From the NCBI GenBank assembly GCA_013001285.1, contig JABDMU010000036.1, positions 1-39,115 on the forward strand: a stretch of DNA of 39,115 nt, given 5' to 3'. Under the pieces are notes generated by a model. That model worked only from the letters and a program-made list of their open reading frames with translations. It ran no database searches and was not told the DNA's origin. This DNA comes from Flavobacteriaceae bacterium. GTDB taxonomy: Bacteria; Bacteroidota; Bacteroidia; Flavobacteriales; Flavobacteriaceae. Position numbers and translations under genes: made by a program. Of this stretch, positions 24,843-34,373 are shown in pieces (position 1 is the stretch's first letter; each line of letters begins with the position of its first letter).

Positions 24843-25466
24843 ATGTGTCAATTTTTGTATGACCTATTTGGAATAAAAAAAAGAAAGGAAATTCCCCCTA
24901 TGAAAAAGTATCTTATTGTTGGTTTAGGAAATATTGGTTCCGAATATGCCAATACAAGACACAATGTAGGATTTCAAATATTAGATCATTTTGCTGCAAA
25001 AGAAGAAGTGTCTTTTCAAACTGTCAAATTGGGAGACATCGCTACTGTAAAACTCAAAGGCAGATCACTTATTTGTTTGAAACCAAGCACATATATGAAT
25101 TTGAGTGGAAAAGCAGTTGTTTATTGGATGAATAAGGAAAAAATAGATCCAAAAAACCTTTTGATCATTACAGATGACCTTAATTTACCTTTTGGAACAA
25201 TTCGATTAAAAACCAGTGGGAGTGACGGCGGGCATAATGGTCTCAAAGACATTCAAGACAAATTAAATACAACAAACTATAACCGATTTAGATTTGGTAT
25301 CAGTGACGCTTTTCAAAAAGGCAGACAAGTGAATTATGTTCTTGGAGAATGGAGTGAAAAGGAATCTGAAGATTTAAAAGAACGTCTCGATTTAAGCTGT
25401 GAGCTGATTAGATCATTCGTATTAGCAGGAGTTAATATTACTATGAATACCTTTAACGGAAAATAA
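24843..25466 (+). CDS. pth: Peptidyl-tRNA hydrolase
   Basis: This enzyme releases tRNA from prematurely dropped peptidyl-tRNA. The core begins at the ATG at 24900 (MKKYLIVGLGNIG), with the catalytic His in NTRHNVGF, LKPSTYMNLSG, and DDLNLPFG with GSDGGHNGLKD. I give the ATG at 24843 because the extra 19 residues (CQFLYDLFGIKKRKEIPP) look like the short basic/aromatic N-terminal extensions seen in flavobacterial Pth proteins. If that is wrong the protein starts at 24900. The frame further upstream lies inside the rplY terminator and is excluded. Followed 6 nt later by ribF. Confidence 0.88.
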   Translation: MCQFLYDLFGIKKRKEIPPMKKYLIVGLGNIGSEYANTRHNVGFQILDHFAAKEEVSFQTVKLGDIATVKLKGRSLICLKPSTYMNLSGKAVVYWMNKEKIDPKNLLIITDDLNLPFGTIRLKTSGSDGGHNGLKDIQDKLNTTNYNRFRFGISDAFQKGRQVNYVLGEWSEKESEDLKERLDLSCELIRSFVLAGVNITMNTFNGK

Positions 25467-25472
25467 TAATTA

Positions 25473-26408
25473 GTGAAAATTAAAAGCGCCATCGATTCTC
25501 ATTTTAAAAGCGACTCCGTAGTAACTATTGGAACCTTTGATGGTGTTCATATTGGGCATCAGAAGATCATTAATCGCCTTGTAAAAATTGCCAAAAAGAA
25601 AACGTATCAAGCTGTGGTCTTGACATTTTTTCCTCATCCGCGAATGGTACTGCAAAAAGATTCTAGCCTTAAACTTATCAATACCATCGATGAAAAATCA
25701 CTGCTACTAGAACGCTTTGGCGTAGACCATTTAGTGGTAAAAGAATTCACTACCGAATTTTCAAGAATGTCGGCCCACGATTTTGTGAGAGATGTGCTAA
25801 TTGGAAAGCTGCAAACAAAGCATATAATTATTGGTTATGATCATCATTTTGGGCGAAACAGAGCTGCTAATATTGATGATTTACGAGAATTTGGATCAAT
25901 TTTCGAGTTTGAAGTCACCGAAATTTCAGCGCAGGAAGTGAACGAAGTTGCTGTAAGTTCAACAAAGATAAGAACAGCCTTGATTGAAGGCGATCTTAAG
26001 GTTGCCAATAAATATTTGGGCTATGATTTTATGCTCACAGGTACTGTTGTTAAGGGAAAAGGTATTGGAAAAAAATTGGATTTCCCTACGGCCAATCTTC
26101 ACATAGAGGAACCCTATAAACTCATTCCAAAAAATGGCGTTTATGTCGTTAGGTCGCAATACAATGGAAAGACCATATTCGGCATGATGAACATAGGCAC
26201 CAATCCTACCTTTAATGACGGCAAGGTACAATTTATCGAAATCAACTTTTTTGATTTTAACGATGACCTTTATGGTAAAAAACTTCAGATCGATATGCTG
26301 CAACGACTTCGTGATGAACAAAAGTTTGAATCTGTTGATGATCTAAAAGAACAGCTTAAAAAAGACAGACAAATGGCCTTGTCATTTATAAAGGATCACA
26401 ATGATTAA
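25473..26408 (+). CDS. ribF: Bifunctional riboflavin kinase/FAD synthetase
   Basis: A 311-residue RibF making FMN and then FAD. The N-terminal FAD synthetase (nucleotidyltransferase) domain shows TIGTFDGVHIGHQKII (18-33) and VGYDHHFG-like IIGYDHHFGRNR near 125, and SSTKIRTAL near 165. The C-terminal riboflavin kinase domain starts near 185 with GKGIGKKLDFPTANL and continues with NGVYVV and GTNPTF. The start codon is GTG. The 3' end overlaps the HTTM gene by 8 nt. Confidence 0.94.
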   Translation: MKIKSAIDSHFKSDSVVTIGTFDGVHIGHQKIINRLVKIAKKKTYQAVVLTFFPHPRMVLQKDSSLKLINTIDEKSLLLERFGVDHLVVKEFTTEFSRMSAHDFVRDVLIGKLQTKHIIIGYDHHFGRNRAANIDDLREFGSIFEFEVTEISAQEVNEVAVSSTKIRTALIEGDLKVANKYLGYDFMLTGTVVKGKGIGKKLDFPTANLHIEEPYKLIPKNGVYVVRSQYNGKTIFGMMNIGTNPTFNDGKVQFIEINFFDFNDDLYGKKLQIDMLQRLRDEQKFESVDDLKEQLKKDRQMALSFIKDHND

Positions 26409-27738
26409 GTCTTTTCTTTTTAAACATATTGATAATAGCGCCTTAATTGTTTTTCGTATTTTTTTCGGATTGCTTATCGCCTTGGAAGCGTTTGGAGCCG
26501 TGGTCACAGGTTGGGTGAATGACACCTTGATCGATCCAGAATTTACGTTCGCCTTTATTGGTTTTGAATGGCTGCAACCACTACCAGGATCGTGGATGTA
26601 TATATATTATGCGATCATGGGTATTTTTGGAGTCATGGTCATGTTAGGCTACAGATATCGTTTGAGTATTTTGGCCTATACGATTATGTGGACAGCGACT
26701 TATTTCATGCAAAAAGCATCCTATAATAACCACTATTATCTGCTTATATTATTGTGTTTAATCATGGCCATCCTTCCTGCAAACAGATATTTGTCATTAG
26801 ACGTAAAACGCGATCCGAATTTAAAGAGCATAAGCATGCCACGATGGTGTAGTTGGATCTTGATCATACAAATGTGGATCGTTTACACCTATGCTTCTAT
26901 TGCAAAAATGTATGGTGATTGGTTAGATACTTCAGTGGCGGAAATCTTGATGAAAAGCAAACAACATTATTATGTTGTTGGAGAATTCTTTCAGAATAAG
27001 GGGTTTCATTATTTTCTTGCTTACTCAGGGATCATATTTGATCTTTTGGTCATCCCTTTACTATTATGGAAGCCAACTAGAAAATGGGCGTTTTTTGCTT
27101 CTATATTCTTTCATCTGTTCAACTCTATCGTGTTCCAGGTTGGGATATTTCCGTATATGTCATTGGCGCTTTGCCTCTTCTTTTTTGAACCGCAAACCAT
27201 TCGAAATATATTTTTAAAAAAGAAAACGCTTTATGAAGGTCAATTTATAGAAAAACCAAAACATCAAAATGTATTTCTTTCAATTTTAAGTGTGTATTTT
27301 ATCATTCAATTGGTATTGCCAATACGACATCACTTTATTCAGGATAATGTACTTTGGACAGAAGAAGGTCATCGCTTGTCTTGGCGCATGATGTTGCGTT
27401 CTCGAGTTGGGCTTACCACCTATACCGTGGTTAATAAAGACACCAACAAAGCTGTAAAAATTAATTTAGATGATCATCTCAGCAAAAAACAAAAACAAAT
27501 TGCCAGTACAAGACCAGATGTAATTTGGCAGTTTTCGCAGTATTTAAAGCAACTTTATGCTAAAGATGGACAAGATATAGCTGTATATGTAAATAGTCAG
27601 GTTAAAGTAAACGGAAGGCGATTTCAAAAACTGATCGACCCCGAAATTGATATGGCATCAGTAAAATGGAATGCCTTTAAACACAGTCCGTGGATTTTAC
27701 CTTCCCAATTAGATAAAAGTAAAGCTTCAAATCCTTAA
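26401..27738 (+). CDS. HTTM (vitamin K-dependent gamma-carboxylase-like) membrane protein
   Basis: A 445-residue polytopic protein of the HTTM family (horizontally transferred transmembrane domain, related to vitamin K gamma-carboxylase). Hydrophobic helices occur around residues 13-35, 62-82, 88-106, 113-128, 148-170, 205-226, 232-250, 255-270 and 297-313. Family-like stretches include YNNHYYLLILLCLIM and WIVYTYASIAKMYGDWL. The C-terminal 130 residues are soluble and shorter than in the animal enzyme, so carboxylase activity is not certain. Start codon overlaps ribF by 8 nt. Substrate unknown. Confidence 0.85.
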   Translation: MIKSFLFKHIDNSALIVFRIFFGLLIALEAFGAVVTGWVNDTLIDPEFTFAFIGFEWLQPLPGSWMYIYYAIMGIFGVMVMLGYRYRLSILAYTIMWTATYFMQKASYNNHYYLLILLCLIMAILPANRYLSLDVKRDPNLKSISMPRWCSWILIIQMWIVYTYASIAKMYGDWLDTSVAEILMKSKQHYYVVGEFFQNKGFHYFLAYSGIIFDLLVIPLLLWKPTRKWAFFASIFFHLFNSIVFQVGIFPYMSLALCLFFFEPQTIRNIFLKKKTLYEGQFIEKPKHQNVFLSILSVYFIIQLVLPIRHHFIQDNVLWTEEGHRLSWRMMLRSRVGLTTYTVVNKDTNKAVKINLDDHLSKKQKQIASTRPDVIWQFSQYLKQLYAKDGQDIAVYVNSQVKVNGRRFQKLIDPEIDMASVKWNAFKHSPWILPSQLDKSKASNP

Positions 27739-27761
27739 ATTTGTCGCCTAAAATAAGCATC

Positions 27762-29033
27762 ATGTTACAAGTACCATTTATAAGAGAGCATCAGGAATTA
27801 GTGTTTGATCGTTTAACAAAACGAAATTTAGATGCTAAGTCCATGATAGATGATGTGCTGAAGTTAGATGAGGAGCGTCGACAATTGCAAACAAAATTGG
27901 ACAACACCTTAGCTGAATCGAATAAATTATCAAAAGAAATTGGACAATTATTTAAGTCAGGCGAGCATGAGAAGGCAAATGAATTGAAAGAGAAAACATC
28001 TCAATTGAAAGAAGACAGTAAGACCTTATCTGAGCAATTGAATCAAACAGCAGATCAGCTTCAAGAATTGCTTTATAAATTACCAAATGTGCCTCATGAA
28101 TCTGTTCCGAAAGGCAATTCTGAAGACGACAATGAAGTTGTTTTTGAAGAAGGCACTATCCCAGAATTGGGTGATAATGCTTTGCCACATTGGGAACTGG
28201 CTAAAAAATATGACATCATAGATTTCGAGTTAGGTAATAAAATAACAGGTGCAGGATTTCCAGTTTATAAAGGCAAAGGTGCAAAGTTGCAACGTGCTTT
28301 GATCTCCTATTTTCTTGATCGTAACACCGCAGCTGGATATGACGAAGTTCAAGTACCACATTTAGTGAATGAAGCATCGGGTTTAGGGACAGGTCAACTT
28401 CCAGATAAAGAAGGTCAAATGTATCATGTTACCGAAGATAATTTATACCTGATTCCAACAGCTGAAGTTCCTGCAACCAATATCTTTAGAGACGAACTAT
28501 TGCAGGAAAGTGAATTGCCTAAAGCATTAACTGGCTATACACCTTGTTTTAGACGAGAAGCAGGAAGCTATGGCGCACATGTACGCGGATTAAACAGATT
28601 GCATCAATTTGACAAAGTAGAGATTCTACGAGTTGAACACCCAAACCGTTCTTATGAAGCACTAGACGAAATGGTTGCTCATGTAAAAACCATTTTGCAA
28701 GAATTGAAATTGCCTTATAGAATTTTACGTTTATGTGGGGGAGACCTCGGATTTACGTCTGCGTTAACTTATGATTTTGAGGTGTTTTCTACAGCACAAG
28801 ATCGTTGGTTAGAAATTTCTTCGGTTTCAAATTTTGAAACCTTTCAGGCTAACCGATTGAAACTACGGTTTAAAAATGCTGAAGGCAAAAGTGAGTTGGC
28901 ACATACACTTAATGGAAGTTCATTGGCATTACCAAGAGTATTAGCGGGCATTCTCGAGAATAATCAAACCGATAATGGTATAAAAATACCAGAGGTTTTA
29001 GTGCCTTATACAGGGTTTGAAGTTATTAACTAA
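27762..29033 (+). CDS. serS: Seryl-tRNA synthetase
   Basis: A 423-residue class II synthetase. The N-terminal antiparallel coiled coil (about 25-105) binds the long variable arm of tRNA-Ser. Catalytic motif 2 is PCFRREAGSYGAHVRGLNRLHQF (key residues F-R-E near 262-266), the serine/ATP site includes LIPTAEVPATN near 227, and motif 3 ends in LNGSSLALPRVLAGILEN. The ATG at 27762 matches the family start (MLQVPFIREH); a TTG seven codons upstream is rejected. Confidence 0.96.
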   Translation: MLQVPFIREHQELVFDRLTKRNLDAKSMIDDVLKLDEERRQLQTKLDNTLAESNKLSKEIGQLFKSGEHEKANELKEKTSQLKEDSKTLSEQLNQTADQLQELLYKLPNVPHESVPKGNSEDDNEVVFEEGTIPELGDNALPHWELAKKYDIIDFELGNKITGAGFPVYKGKGAKLQRALISYFLDRNTAAGYDEVQVPHLVNEASGLGTGQLPDKEGQMYHVTEDNLYLIPTAEVPATNIFRDELLQESELPKALTGYTPCFRREAGSYGAHVRGLNRLHQFDKVEILRVEHPNRSYEALDEMVAHVKTILQELKLPYRILRLCGGDLGFTSALTYDFEVFSTAQDRWLEISSVSNFETFQANRLKLRFKNAEGKSELAHTLNGSSLALPRVLAGILENNQTDNGIKIPEVLVPYTGFEVIN

Positions 29034-29189
29034 TTGTAAGATAAGTCAGACCTAACTCTAGAAAAAAACCATCTATTTTTCGATAAAGTGTAAAAAAAAC
29101 ACGCTGTTCAACGAATTTCCTTCGTTTTTCTTTGATTTTTGCTAATTTTTTTAGAAGTTCGTTTCACAATTGCCTTTTAACCTACTTTA

Positions 29190-29258
29190 ATGAAGAATGT
29201 AAAACGAATTATATTGCTGGTTGTATTAGTAGTAATAATGACAAAAGTTTTATTTTAA
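29190..29258 (+). CDS. Candidate 22-residue hydrophobic mini-protein
   Basis: ATG to TAA with a basic start (MKNVKR) followed by an almost uninterrupted run of Ile/Leu/Val (about residues 7-16) and a KVLF end, resembling a single-pass mini membrane protein. It is followed 110 bp later by a strong terminator. There is no Shine-Dalgarno and no homolog known to me, so coding is uncertain. Confidence 0.2.
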   Translation: MKNVKRIILLVVLVVIMTKVLF

Positions 29259-29369
29259 AGAATACAACCCAAATTGAGAAATACTTAAAATATAGATATA
29301 ACACCCAAACAGGATAATTGAATCATTTTTTATGAAATTTGATTAATAGCACATTTATTTTGGATGGTA

Positions 29370-29402
29370 AAGCCTGAACTTTTAAGTTCAGGCTTTTTTT
29401 TT
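29370..29402 (+). terminator. Strong intrinsic terminator upstream of the TPR gene
   Basis: Stem AAGCCTGAAC/GTTCAGGCTT (10 bp, extendable) with a TTTTAA loop, followed by nine T's. It terminates plus-strand transcription coming from serS or from an unannotated unit in the gap. Confidence 0.85.
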
Positions 29403-29460
29403 ATTAAAACATTCACATTTACTCACAAACACATTTGTTATCTTTACACAAACCTTGATA

Positions 29461-31239
29461 ATGAGAACCCTACTTCTAATATGTGCTTTTCTATGGGGCC
29501 TTGCTTCATTTGGTCAATCAGAGCAGCTTGCAAAAAGTTACTATGATGCTGGTCAGTTTGAGAAAGCGCTTATCTCTTATCAGAAACTTTATAAATCAAA
29601 TAAAGGAAATCAAAATTACTTTTTCAGATTAATTGAAGTGCTTCAACAACTAGAACAGTTAGATGAGTCTGAACGTCTACTGAAAGAAGTTATTGAACAA
29701 CATGGTTTTCCCCATTACTATGTAGAATTAGGCTACAATTATTTGCTGAAGAAAGATGAGATAAAGGCCAAGGAGTACTTCGAATTGGCCAAAACTAAAA
29801 TTGAAGAACGCCCAGCATATGCTTTTTATGTCGCGAAAAAATTTGAAGAACATGCACTCATCGATTATGCTGCTCAGGTTTATGAACGCGCCATGGAATT
29901 GAAACCTGGAAGTAATTATAACATGCAGTTGGCACGAATCTATGGCGAACAACAAGAGGTGGAGAAGATGTTTAGGAGTTACATAGATTTCATCGAGTAT
30001 AATAATACCTATATCAATTTCGCAAAGCGTGCTTTTAGTGAATATATTTCTGAGAATCCTGCTAACGAAAACAATAAACTTTTGCGACAAGTACTACTTA
30101 AAAAAATACAATCGCAGCCAAATATCATGTGGAATGAACTTTTAAGTTGGTTGTTCATTCAGCAACGCGAATATCACAAGGCGTTTGCGCAGGAAAAGGC
30201 CATTTATAATAGACAAAAGGAATCGTTTCGAGGTATTCTTGACCTTGCCATGATCACTATGGAAGAAAATGAAATTGAGACTGCCACTGATATTTTCGAC
30301 TATATTATTGCTAATGCATTCGATAGCAATATGGTTCTAGATGCGAATAAGAACAAATTAGAACTTCAAATAAAGCATGCAGATCAGAAGGAACTAAAGG
30401 CCATTGAAAAAAAGTATGAAGCATTATTTGAGCAATATGGGCTTCAGGCACCAACTGCAGAGCTTCAACTGTCTTATGGACATTTTTTAGCATTTCATTT
30501 GAATGAACCCATTCGTGCTATTAATTTTTTAAAAGCATCGCTCGAAAATCAATTATCAAGGTTTCAAGAAGCGAAGATTAAATTGAAATTAGGTGACATT
30601 TTGGTGTTTCAGGAGCGATTTAATGAGGCCCTAATATATTATTCGCAAATTCAACAAAGCTTAAAAAATAGTGCGATATCGCAGGAAGCAAGATTCAAGG
30701 TAGCAAAGGCAAGCTACTATAAAGGGGATTTCAAATGGGCCGAATCGCAATTAAAGGTATTGAAGTCATCAACTTCACAACTAATCGCGAACGATGCCTT
30801 AGATCTCAAACTCCTGATTTCAGATAATAAGTTTGAAGATTCTACACAAACAGCACTAAAACTTTATTCGAAGGCTGATCTTTTTGCCTATCAAAATAAA
30901 AATGATGAAGCCATTGCCTTGTTAGACACCATACTTCAAAATCATAAAACAGAAACGATTATTGATCAGGCACTTTTAAAACAAGCTCAACTTTTTGAAA
31001 TGAAAGGCGAGTTTAATAAGGCCGAAGCAAATTATTTGCGAATAATTAAAGATTATAAAGAAGAGATTCTTGCTGATGACGCCTATTATGCATTGGCAGA
31101 GATCTACATGAAGCATTTGGGACTACCTGAAAAAGCTCAGGAATTATACGAACAAATACTTTTTAATCACGCAGATAGTATCTACTTTGTTGAGGCAAGA
31201 AAAAAGTATCGTGCCCTTCGTGGCGATGTTATTAATTAA
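29461..31239 (+). CDS. Secreted tetratricopeptide-repeat protein
   Basis: A 592-residue protein with an N-terminal signal peptide (RTLLLICAFLWGLASFGQ) and then TPR-like helical repeats across its length. Recognisable units start near residues 22 (AKSYYDAGQFEKALISYQKLY), 96, 370 (FQERFNEALIYYSQI), 395 (AKASYYKGDFKWAESQL) and 510-560 (MKGEFNKAEANYLRII, AEIYMKHLGLPEKAQELYEQIL). It is probably a periplasmic or outer-membrane-facing scaffold; no catalytic motif is seen. The ATG at 29461 is used, since the upstream TTG would lengthen the signal only by two residues. It heads the GNAT-DUF4286-rsmA-mgtE run. Confidence 0.82.
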   Translation: MRTLLLICAFLWGLASFGQSEQLAKSYYDAGQFEKALISYQKLYKSNKGNQNYFFRLIEVLQQLEQLDESERLLKEVIEQHGFPHYYVELGYNYLLKKDEIKAKEYFELAKTKIEERPAYAFYVAKKFEEHALIDYAAQVYERAMELKPGSNYNMQLARIYGEQQEVEKMFRSYIDFIEYNNTYINFAKRAFSEYISENPANENNKLLRQVLLKKIQSQPNIMWNELLSWLFIQQREYHKAFAQEKAIYNRQKESFRGILDLAMITMEENEIETATDIFDYIIANAFDSNMVLDANKNKLELQIKHADQKELKAIEKKYEALFEQYGLQAPTAELQLSYGHFLAFHLNEPIRAINFLKASLENQLSRFQEAKIKLKLGDILVFQERFNEALIYYSQIQQSLKNSAISQEARFKVAKASYYKGDFKWAESQLKVLKSSTSQLIANDALDLKLLISDNKFEDSTQTALKLYSKADLFAYQNKNDEAIALLDTILQNHKTETIIDQALLKQAQLFEMKGEFNKAEANYLRIIKDYKEEILADDAYYALAEIYMKHLGLPEKAQELYEQILFNHADSIYFVEARKKYRALRGDVIN

Positions 31240-31247
31240 AATACTCA

Positions 31248-31763
31248 ATGATTGTTGCCAAAACCCAACGACTTATTTTATCTGAAGTCACCTTAGAAGA
31301 CGCAGATTTTTTTGTTGAATTAATGAATACGCCTAAATGGATAAAATATATTGGCGACCGCAAGATATCCTCAGAAAATGATGCTAAACAGCATTTAAAA
31401 AAAACGATCTTAAAATGTTACAAAGAGCATGGCTTTGGATTTTATAAAGTTTGCCTGAAAGTAGACCCCTTAACCATTATTGGAATATGTGGTCTTATAA
31501 AGAGAGAGGAGCTTGAAGATGTAGATATAGGCTTCGGGTTTTTACCGGCATTTGAAGGGAACGGATATGGGTATGAATCAGCTATTACAATACTAAAACT
31601 TGCTAAAGAGAAATTCGGCATTAAAAGAATAGCCGCCATTACATTGGCCTTGAATACAGATTCCATTAATTTGATACAAAAATTAGGGATGACCTTTGAA
31701 AAAAAAGTAAATCCTTTTGAAGAAGACGAAGAACTTCTGTTATTTGCAAAAAACTTAGAATAA
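31248..31763 (+). CDS. GNAT family N-acetyltransferase (RimJ/RimL-like)
   Basis: A 171-residue acetyltransferase of the GNAT fold: an initial KTQRLILSEVTLEDADFFVELMN strand-helix (key residues R-L near 7-9), GFGFYKVCLK, IGFGFLPAFEGNGYGYESA with the acetyl-CoA loop, and the closing ALNTDSINLIQKLGM. Similar to ribosomal-protein-alanine acetyltransferases and their metabolite-acting relatives; the substrate cannot be told. Its TAA stop shares bases with the next ATG (TAATG). Confidence 0.85.
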   Translation: MIVAKTQRLILSEVTLEDADFFVELMNTPKWIKYIGDRKISSENDAKQHLKKTILKCYKEHGFGFYKVCLKVDPLTIIGICGLIKREELEDVDIGFGFLPAFEGNGYGYESAITILKLAKEKFGIKRIAAITLALNTDSINLIQKLGMTFEKKVNPFEEDEELLLFAKNLE

Positions 31764-32086
31764 TGTATATCTACAATGTTACTGTGAGTATCGATAAAAG
31801 CGTTCATGATGAATGGTTGTCATGGATCAAAGAACATATTCCGGTAGTGCTTTCAACTGGTCGTTTCACCGAAGCAAAATTAACACGGGTTCTAGTTGAA
31901 GAAGAGTTGGAAGGTATCACCTACTCCATCCAATATAGAGCGCAGTCCAGACAAGCTCTTGATGACTATTACAAATACGATGCGGAAAAATTACGAACTG
32001 ATGGCATGAAGAAATTTGCCGATAAAATGTTGGCATTTAGAACGGAACTTCAAATTATTGACGAATATAAAGTGAACTTTAAGTAA
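31763..32086 (+). CDS. DUF4286 family protein
   Basis: A 107-residue cytosolic protein, recognised as DUF4286, a small alpha/beta domain common in Bacteroidota next to rsmA. It begins [18 protein letters not shown] and contains ATG-coupled start to the GNAT gene and a 1-nt gap to rsmA. The fold resembles a dimeric ferredoxin-like barrel. No function is established. Confidence 0.8.
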   Translation: MYIYNVTVSIDKSVHDEWLSWIKEHIPVVLSTGRFTEAKLTRVLVEEELEGITYSIQYRAQSRQALDDYYKYDAEKLRTDGMKKFADKMLAFRTELQIIDEYKVNFK

Positions 32087-32087
32087 C

Positions 32088-32864
32088 ATGGCCGTTAGAG
32101 CAAAAAAACATCTCGGACAGCATTTCTTGAAGGATGAAACCATTGCGATGAAAATTGCTGACACCTTATCTTACCAAGGTTATAAACATGTTTTGGAAAT
32201 CGGGCCGGGTATGGGCGTTTTGACAAAGTATTTGTTGAAAAAAAAGGTCACAACCCATGTCATTGAAATCGATCGCGAATCTGTTGCCTATTTAAAAGCT
32301 CATTATTTAAATCTAGAGCCTCGAATCATTGAAGAGGACTTTTTAAAATATGATCTGAGTCAAACCTTTGAGAAAGAAAGCTTTGCTGTTATTGGAAATT
32401 TTCCATATAATATTTCTTCACAGATCCTTTTTAAAACCTTAGAATTGCGCCATCAAATACCTGAATTTTCCGGGATGTTCCAAAAGGAAGTAGCACAACG
32501 CATTTGTTCAAAAGAAGGCAGCAAAGTATATGGTATTTTATCGGTGTTAACCCAAGCCTTCTATGACGCCGAGTATTGTTTTACGGTGCCTCCAACCGTA
32601 TTCGATCCACCGCCAAAGGTCGATTCTGGGGTATTGTTTTTAAAGCGAAAAGCAGATTACAAATTGCCCTGTGATGAGTCACTTTTTTTTAAGATTGTCA
32701 AGGCTGCTTTCAATCAACGTCGTAAAACATTACGCAACAGTTTAAAAAATTTCAATTTATCTCAAAAATTAAAAGCAAATGTTATCTTTGGCAAGCGCCC
32801 AGAACAATTGAGTGTTGAGGCATTTATTGAAATGACCTCTCTTATTGAGAATGATCAAAATTAA
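32088..32864 (+). CDS. rsmA: 16S rRNA dimethyladenosine methyltransferase RsmA (KsgA)
   Basis: A 258-residue enzyme that dimethylates the two adjacent adenines in helix 45 near the 3' end of 16S rRNA. Motifs: [11 protein letters not shown] at the N terminus, the SAM site [15 protein letters not shown] near residue 36, ENxD-like acidic EEDFL near 86, and the catalytic [10 protein letters not shown] near 104. The C-terminal helical domain contains [14 protein letters not shown]. Length is normal. Confidence 0.95.
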   Translation: MAVRAKKHLGQHFLKDETIAMKIADTLSYQGYKHVLEIGPGMGVLTKYLLKKKVTTHVIEIDRESVAYLKAHYLNLEPRIIEEDFLKYDLSQTFEKESFAVIGNFPYNISSQILFKTLELRHQIPEFSGMFQKEVAQRICSKEGSKVYGILSVLTQAFYDAEYCFTVPPTVFDPPPKVDSGVLFLKRKADYKLPCDESLFFKIVKAAFNQRRKTLRNSLKNFNLSQKLKANVIFGKRPEQLSVEAFIEMTSLIENDQN

Positions 32865-32872
32865 ATTCGATT

Positions 32873-34246
32873 TTGGAAGAAGAAAACAAAGAACATATTA
32901 CTTTTAAAATCAGTCCAGAACTTATTGAACAAGTTCAGGAGATTATTGCTGCCGGAAATCGCTCCGAAGTCCTGAAATTTCTTGACGAATACCATTATGC
33001 GGATATCGCCGAAATTATTGACGAACTTGATTTTGAGGATTCCATTTACATCATCAAATTATTAGATAGTGAGAAAACCTCCGATATCATTGCAGAGTTA
33101 GATGAAGATGTACGCGAAAAAATTCTAGAAAACCTGTCGGCTAAGGAAATTGCAGAGGAAATTGAAGAATTAGATTCAGATGATGCTGCCGATATAATTG
33201 CCGAACTTCCTGAAGATCGTCAGGAGAATGTTATTGCCGAGATAGAAGATGCCGAGCATAAGGCCGATATCCAAGAGCTATTAGCTTATGATGAACATTC
33301 GGCAGGGGGATTAATGGCGAAGGAATTGGTCAAGGTGAATGAAAATTGGACGGTCACTCAATGTGTACGTGAAATGCGTGCTCAAGCTGAAAATGTAACA
33401 CGAGTACATTCAATATATGTTGTTGATAATGATGATAAACTCATCGGACGCTTGTCTTTAAAAGATCTGCTTATAGCAGCAGATTCTGCCCATATCAGTA
33501 GTGTGTATATTCCAAAAGTAGACTCGGTACATGTTGACGAACATGCTGAAGATATTGCAAAATTGATGCAAAAATATGACCTTGAAGCTGTACCAGTGGT
33601 CGATGATGACCATGTTCTTAAAGGACGTATTACAATTGATGATATCGTAGATGTAATTAAAGAAGAAGCCGAAAAAGATTATCAAATGGCAGCTGGTATC
33701 ACACAGGTCGTAGAATCAAGTGATAGTATTTTAGAATTAACAAGAGCCCGACTCCCATGGTTGTTTTTGGGATTAGTAGGTGGTGTAGGAGCAGCCTTGA
33801 TCATGGGCGATTTTGAGCATATGATTAAAGATCATGCCGTGTTATTCTTTTTCACACCATTAATTGCCGCCATGGCAGGAAACGTAGGTGTACAATCTAG
33901 TGCCATTATCGTGCAAGGCCTTGCTAATGACGACGTAAAAGGAAGTATCAATAACCGGTTGATTAAAGAAATGTTGCTCGCTACCTTAAATGGTATTATT
34001 CTAGCTGCATTTTTATTGATCTTCGTATGGATATGGGAAAAAGATATTTATACAGCCTTAGCCATTTCAGCCTCCTTGGTCATCGTCATTATCGTAGCTG
34101 GTATCATTGGTACCTTTGTACCTTTGTTCCTTAATAAAAGAGGCATAGATCCCGCTATTGCTACCGGACCATTTATTACTACAAGTAACGATATCTTTGG
34201 GATTCTTATCTACTTCTGGATCGCAAAACTAATTCTTGGTATTTAA
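32873..34246 (+). CDS. mgtE: Magnesium transporter MgtE
   Basis: A 457-residue MgtE-family Mg2+ channel. The N-terminal acidic superhelical domain (about 10-130) has repeated DAADIIAELPEDR-type helices; two CBS domains follow (about 135-260, AGGLMAKELVKVNENWTV and DHVLKGRITIDDI); five membrane helices start near 285 (ARLPWLFLGLVGGVGAALI), with MAGNVGVQSSAIIVQGLA and the pore Asp in TTSNDIFGILIYF. The acidic cytosolic domains sense intracellular Mg2+. The start appears to be TTG at 32873, 8 bp after rsmA; no ATG is near the expected N terminus. Confidence 0.93.
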   Translation: MEEENKEHITFKISPELIEQVQEIIAAGNRSEVLKFLDEYHYADIAEIIDELDFEDSIYIIKLLDSEKTSDIIAELDEDVREKILENLSAKEIAEEIEELDSDDAADIIAELPEDRQENVIAEIEDAEHKADIQELLAYDEHSAGGLMAKELVKVNENWTVTQCVREMRAQAENVTRVHSIYVVDNDDKLIGRLSLKDLLIAADSAHISSVYIPKVDSVHVDEHAEDIAKLMQKYDLEAVPVVDDDHVLKGRITIDDIVDVIKEEAEKDYQMAAGITQVVESSDSILELTRARLPWLFLGLVGGVGAALIMGDFEHMIKDHAVLFFFTPLIAAMAGNVGVQSSAIIVQGLANDDVKGSINNRLIKEMLLATLNGIILAAFLLIFVWIWEKDIYTALAISASLVIVIIVAGIIGTFVPLFLNKRGIDPAIATGPFITTSNDIFGILIYFWIAKLILGI

Positions 34247-34373
34247 TTATTTATGATTTGGGCGTTCCCCCTTTCCGTCTGCACTTCAGGGGTCAGGTTT
34301 TCGCAACTCGCTTTTAAAAAAGAGCTCAAACAAATTGCTCAACCCTTAACGCAAAACTTTGTATTTTTAGAAC

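Larger units (their letters stand above)
29034..29460. other. 430-bp gap between serS and the TPR gene
   Basis: There is no clear conserved gene. It holds a weak hairpin AACGAA/TTCGTT with T run (29110-29130), a 22-codon hydrophobic mini-frame (29190-29258), and a strong plus-strand terminator (29370-29402). A TATCTTTA box at 29439-29446 could belong to the promoter of the TPR gene, with a poor -33 match. Confidence 0.5.

Noticed and set aside
29132-29317. 61-codon plus-strand open frame between serS and the TPR gene
   Set aside because: No recognisable similarity or ribosome site, and it overlaps the smaller hydrophobic frame in another phase; coding evidence is insufficient.
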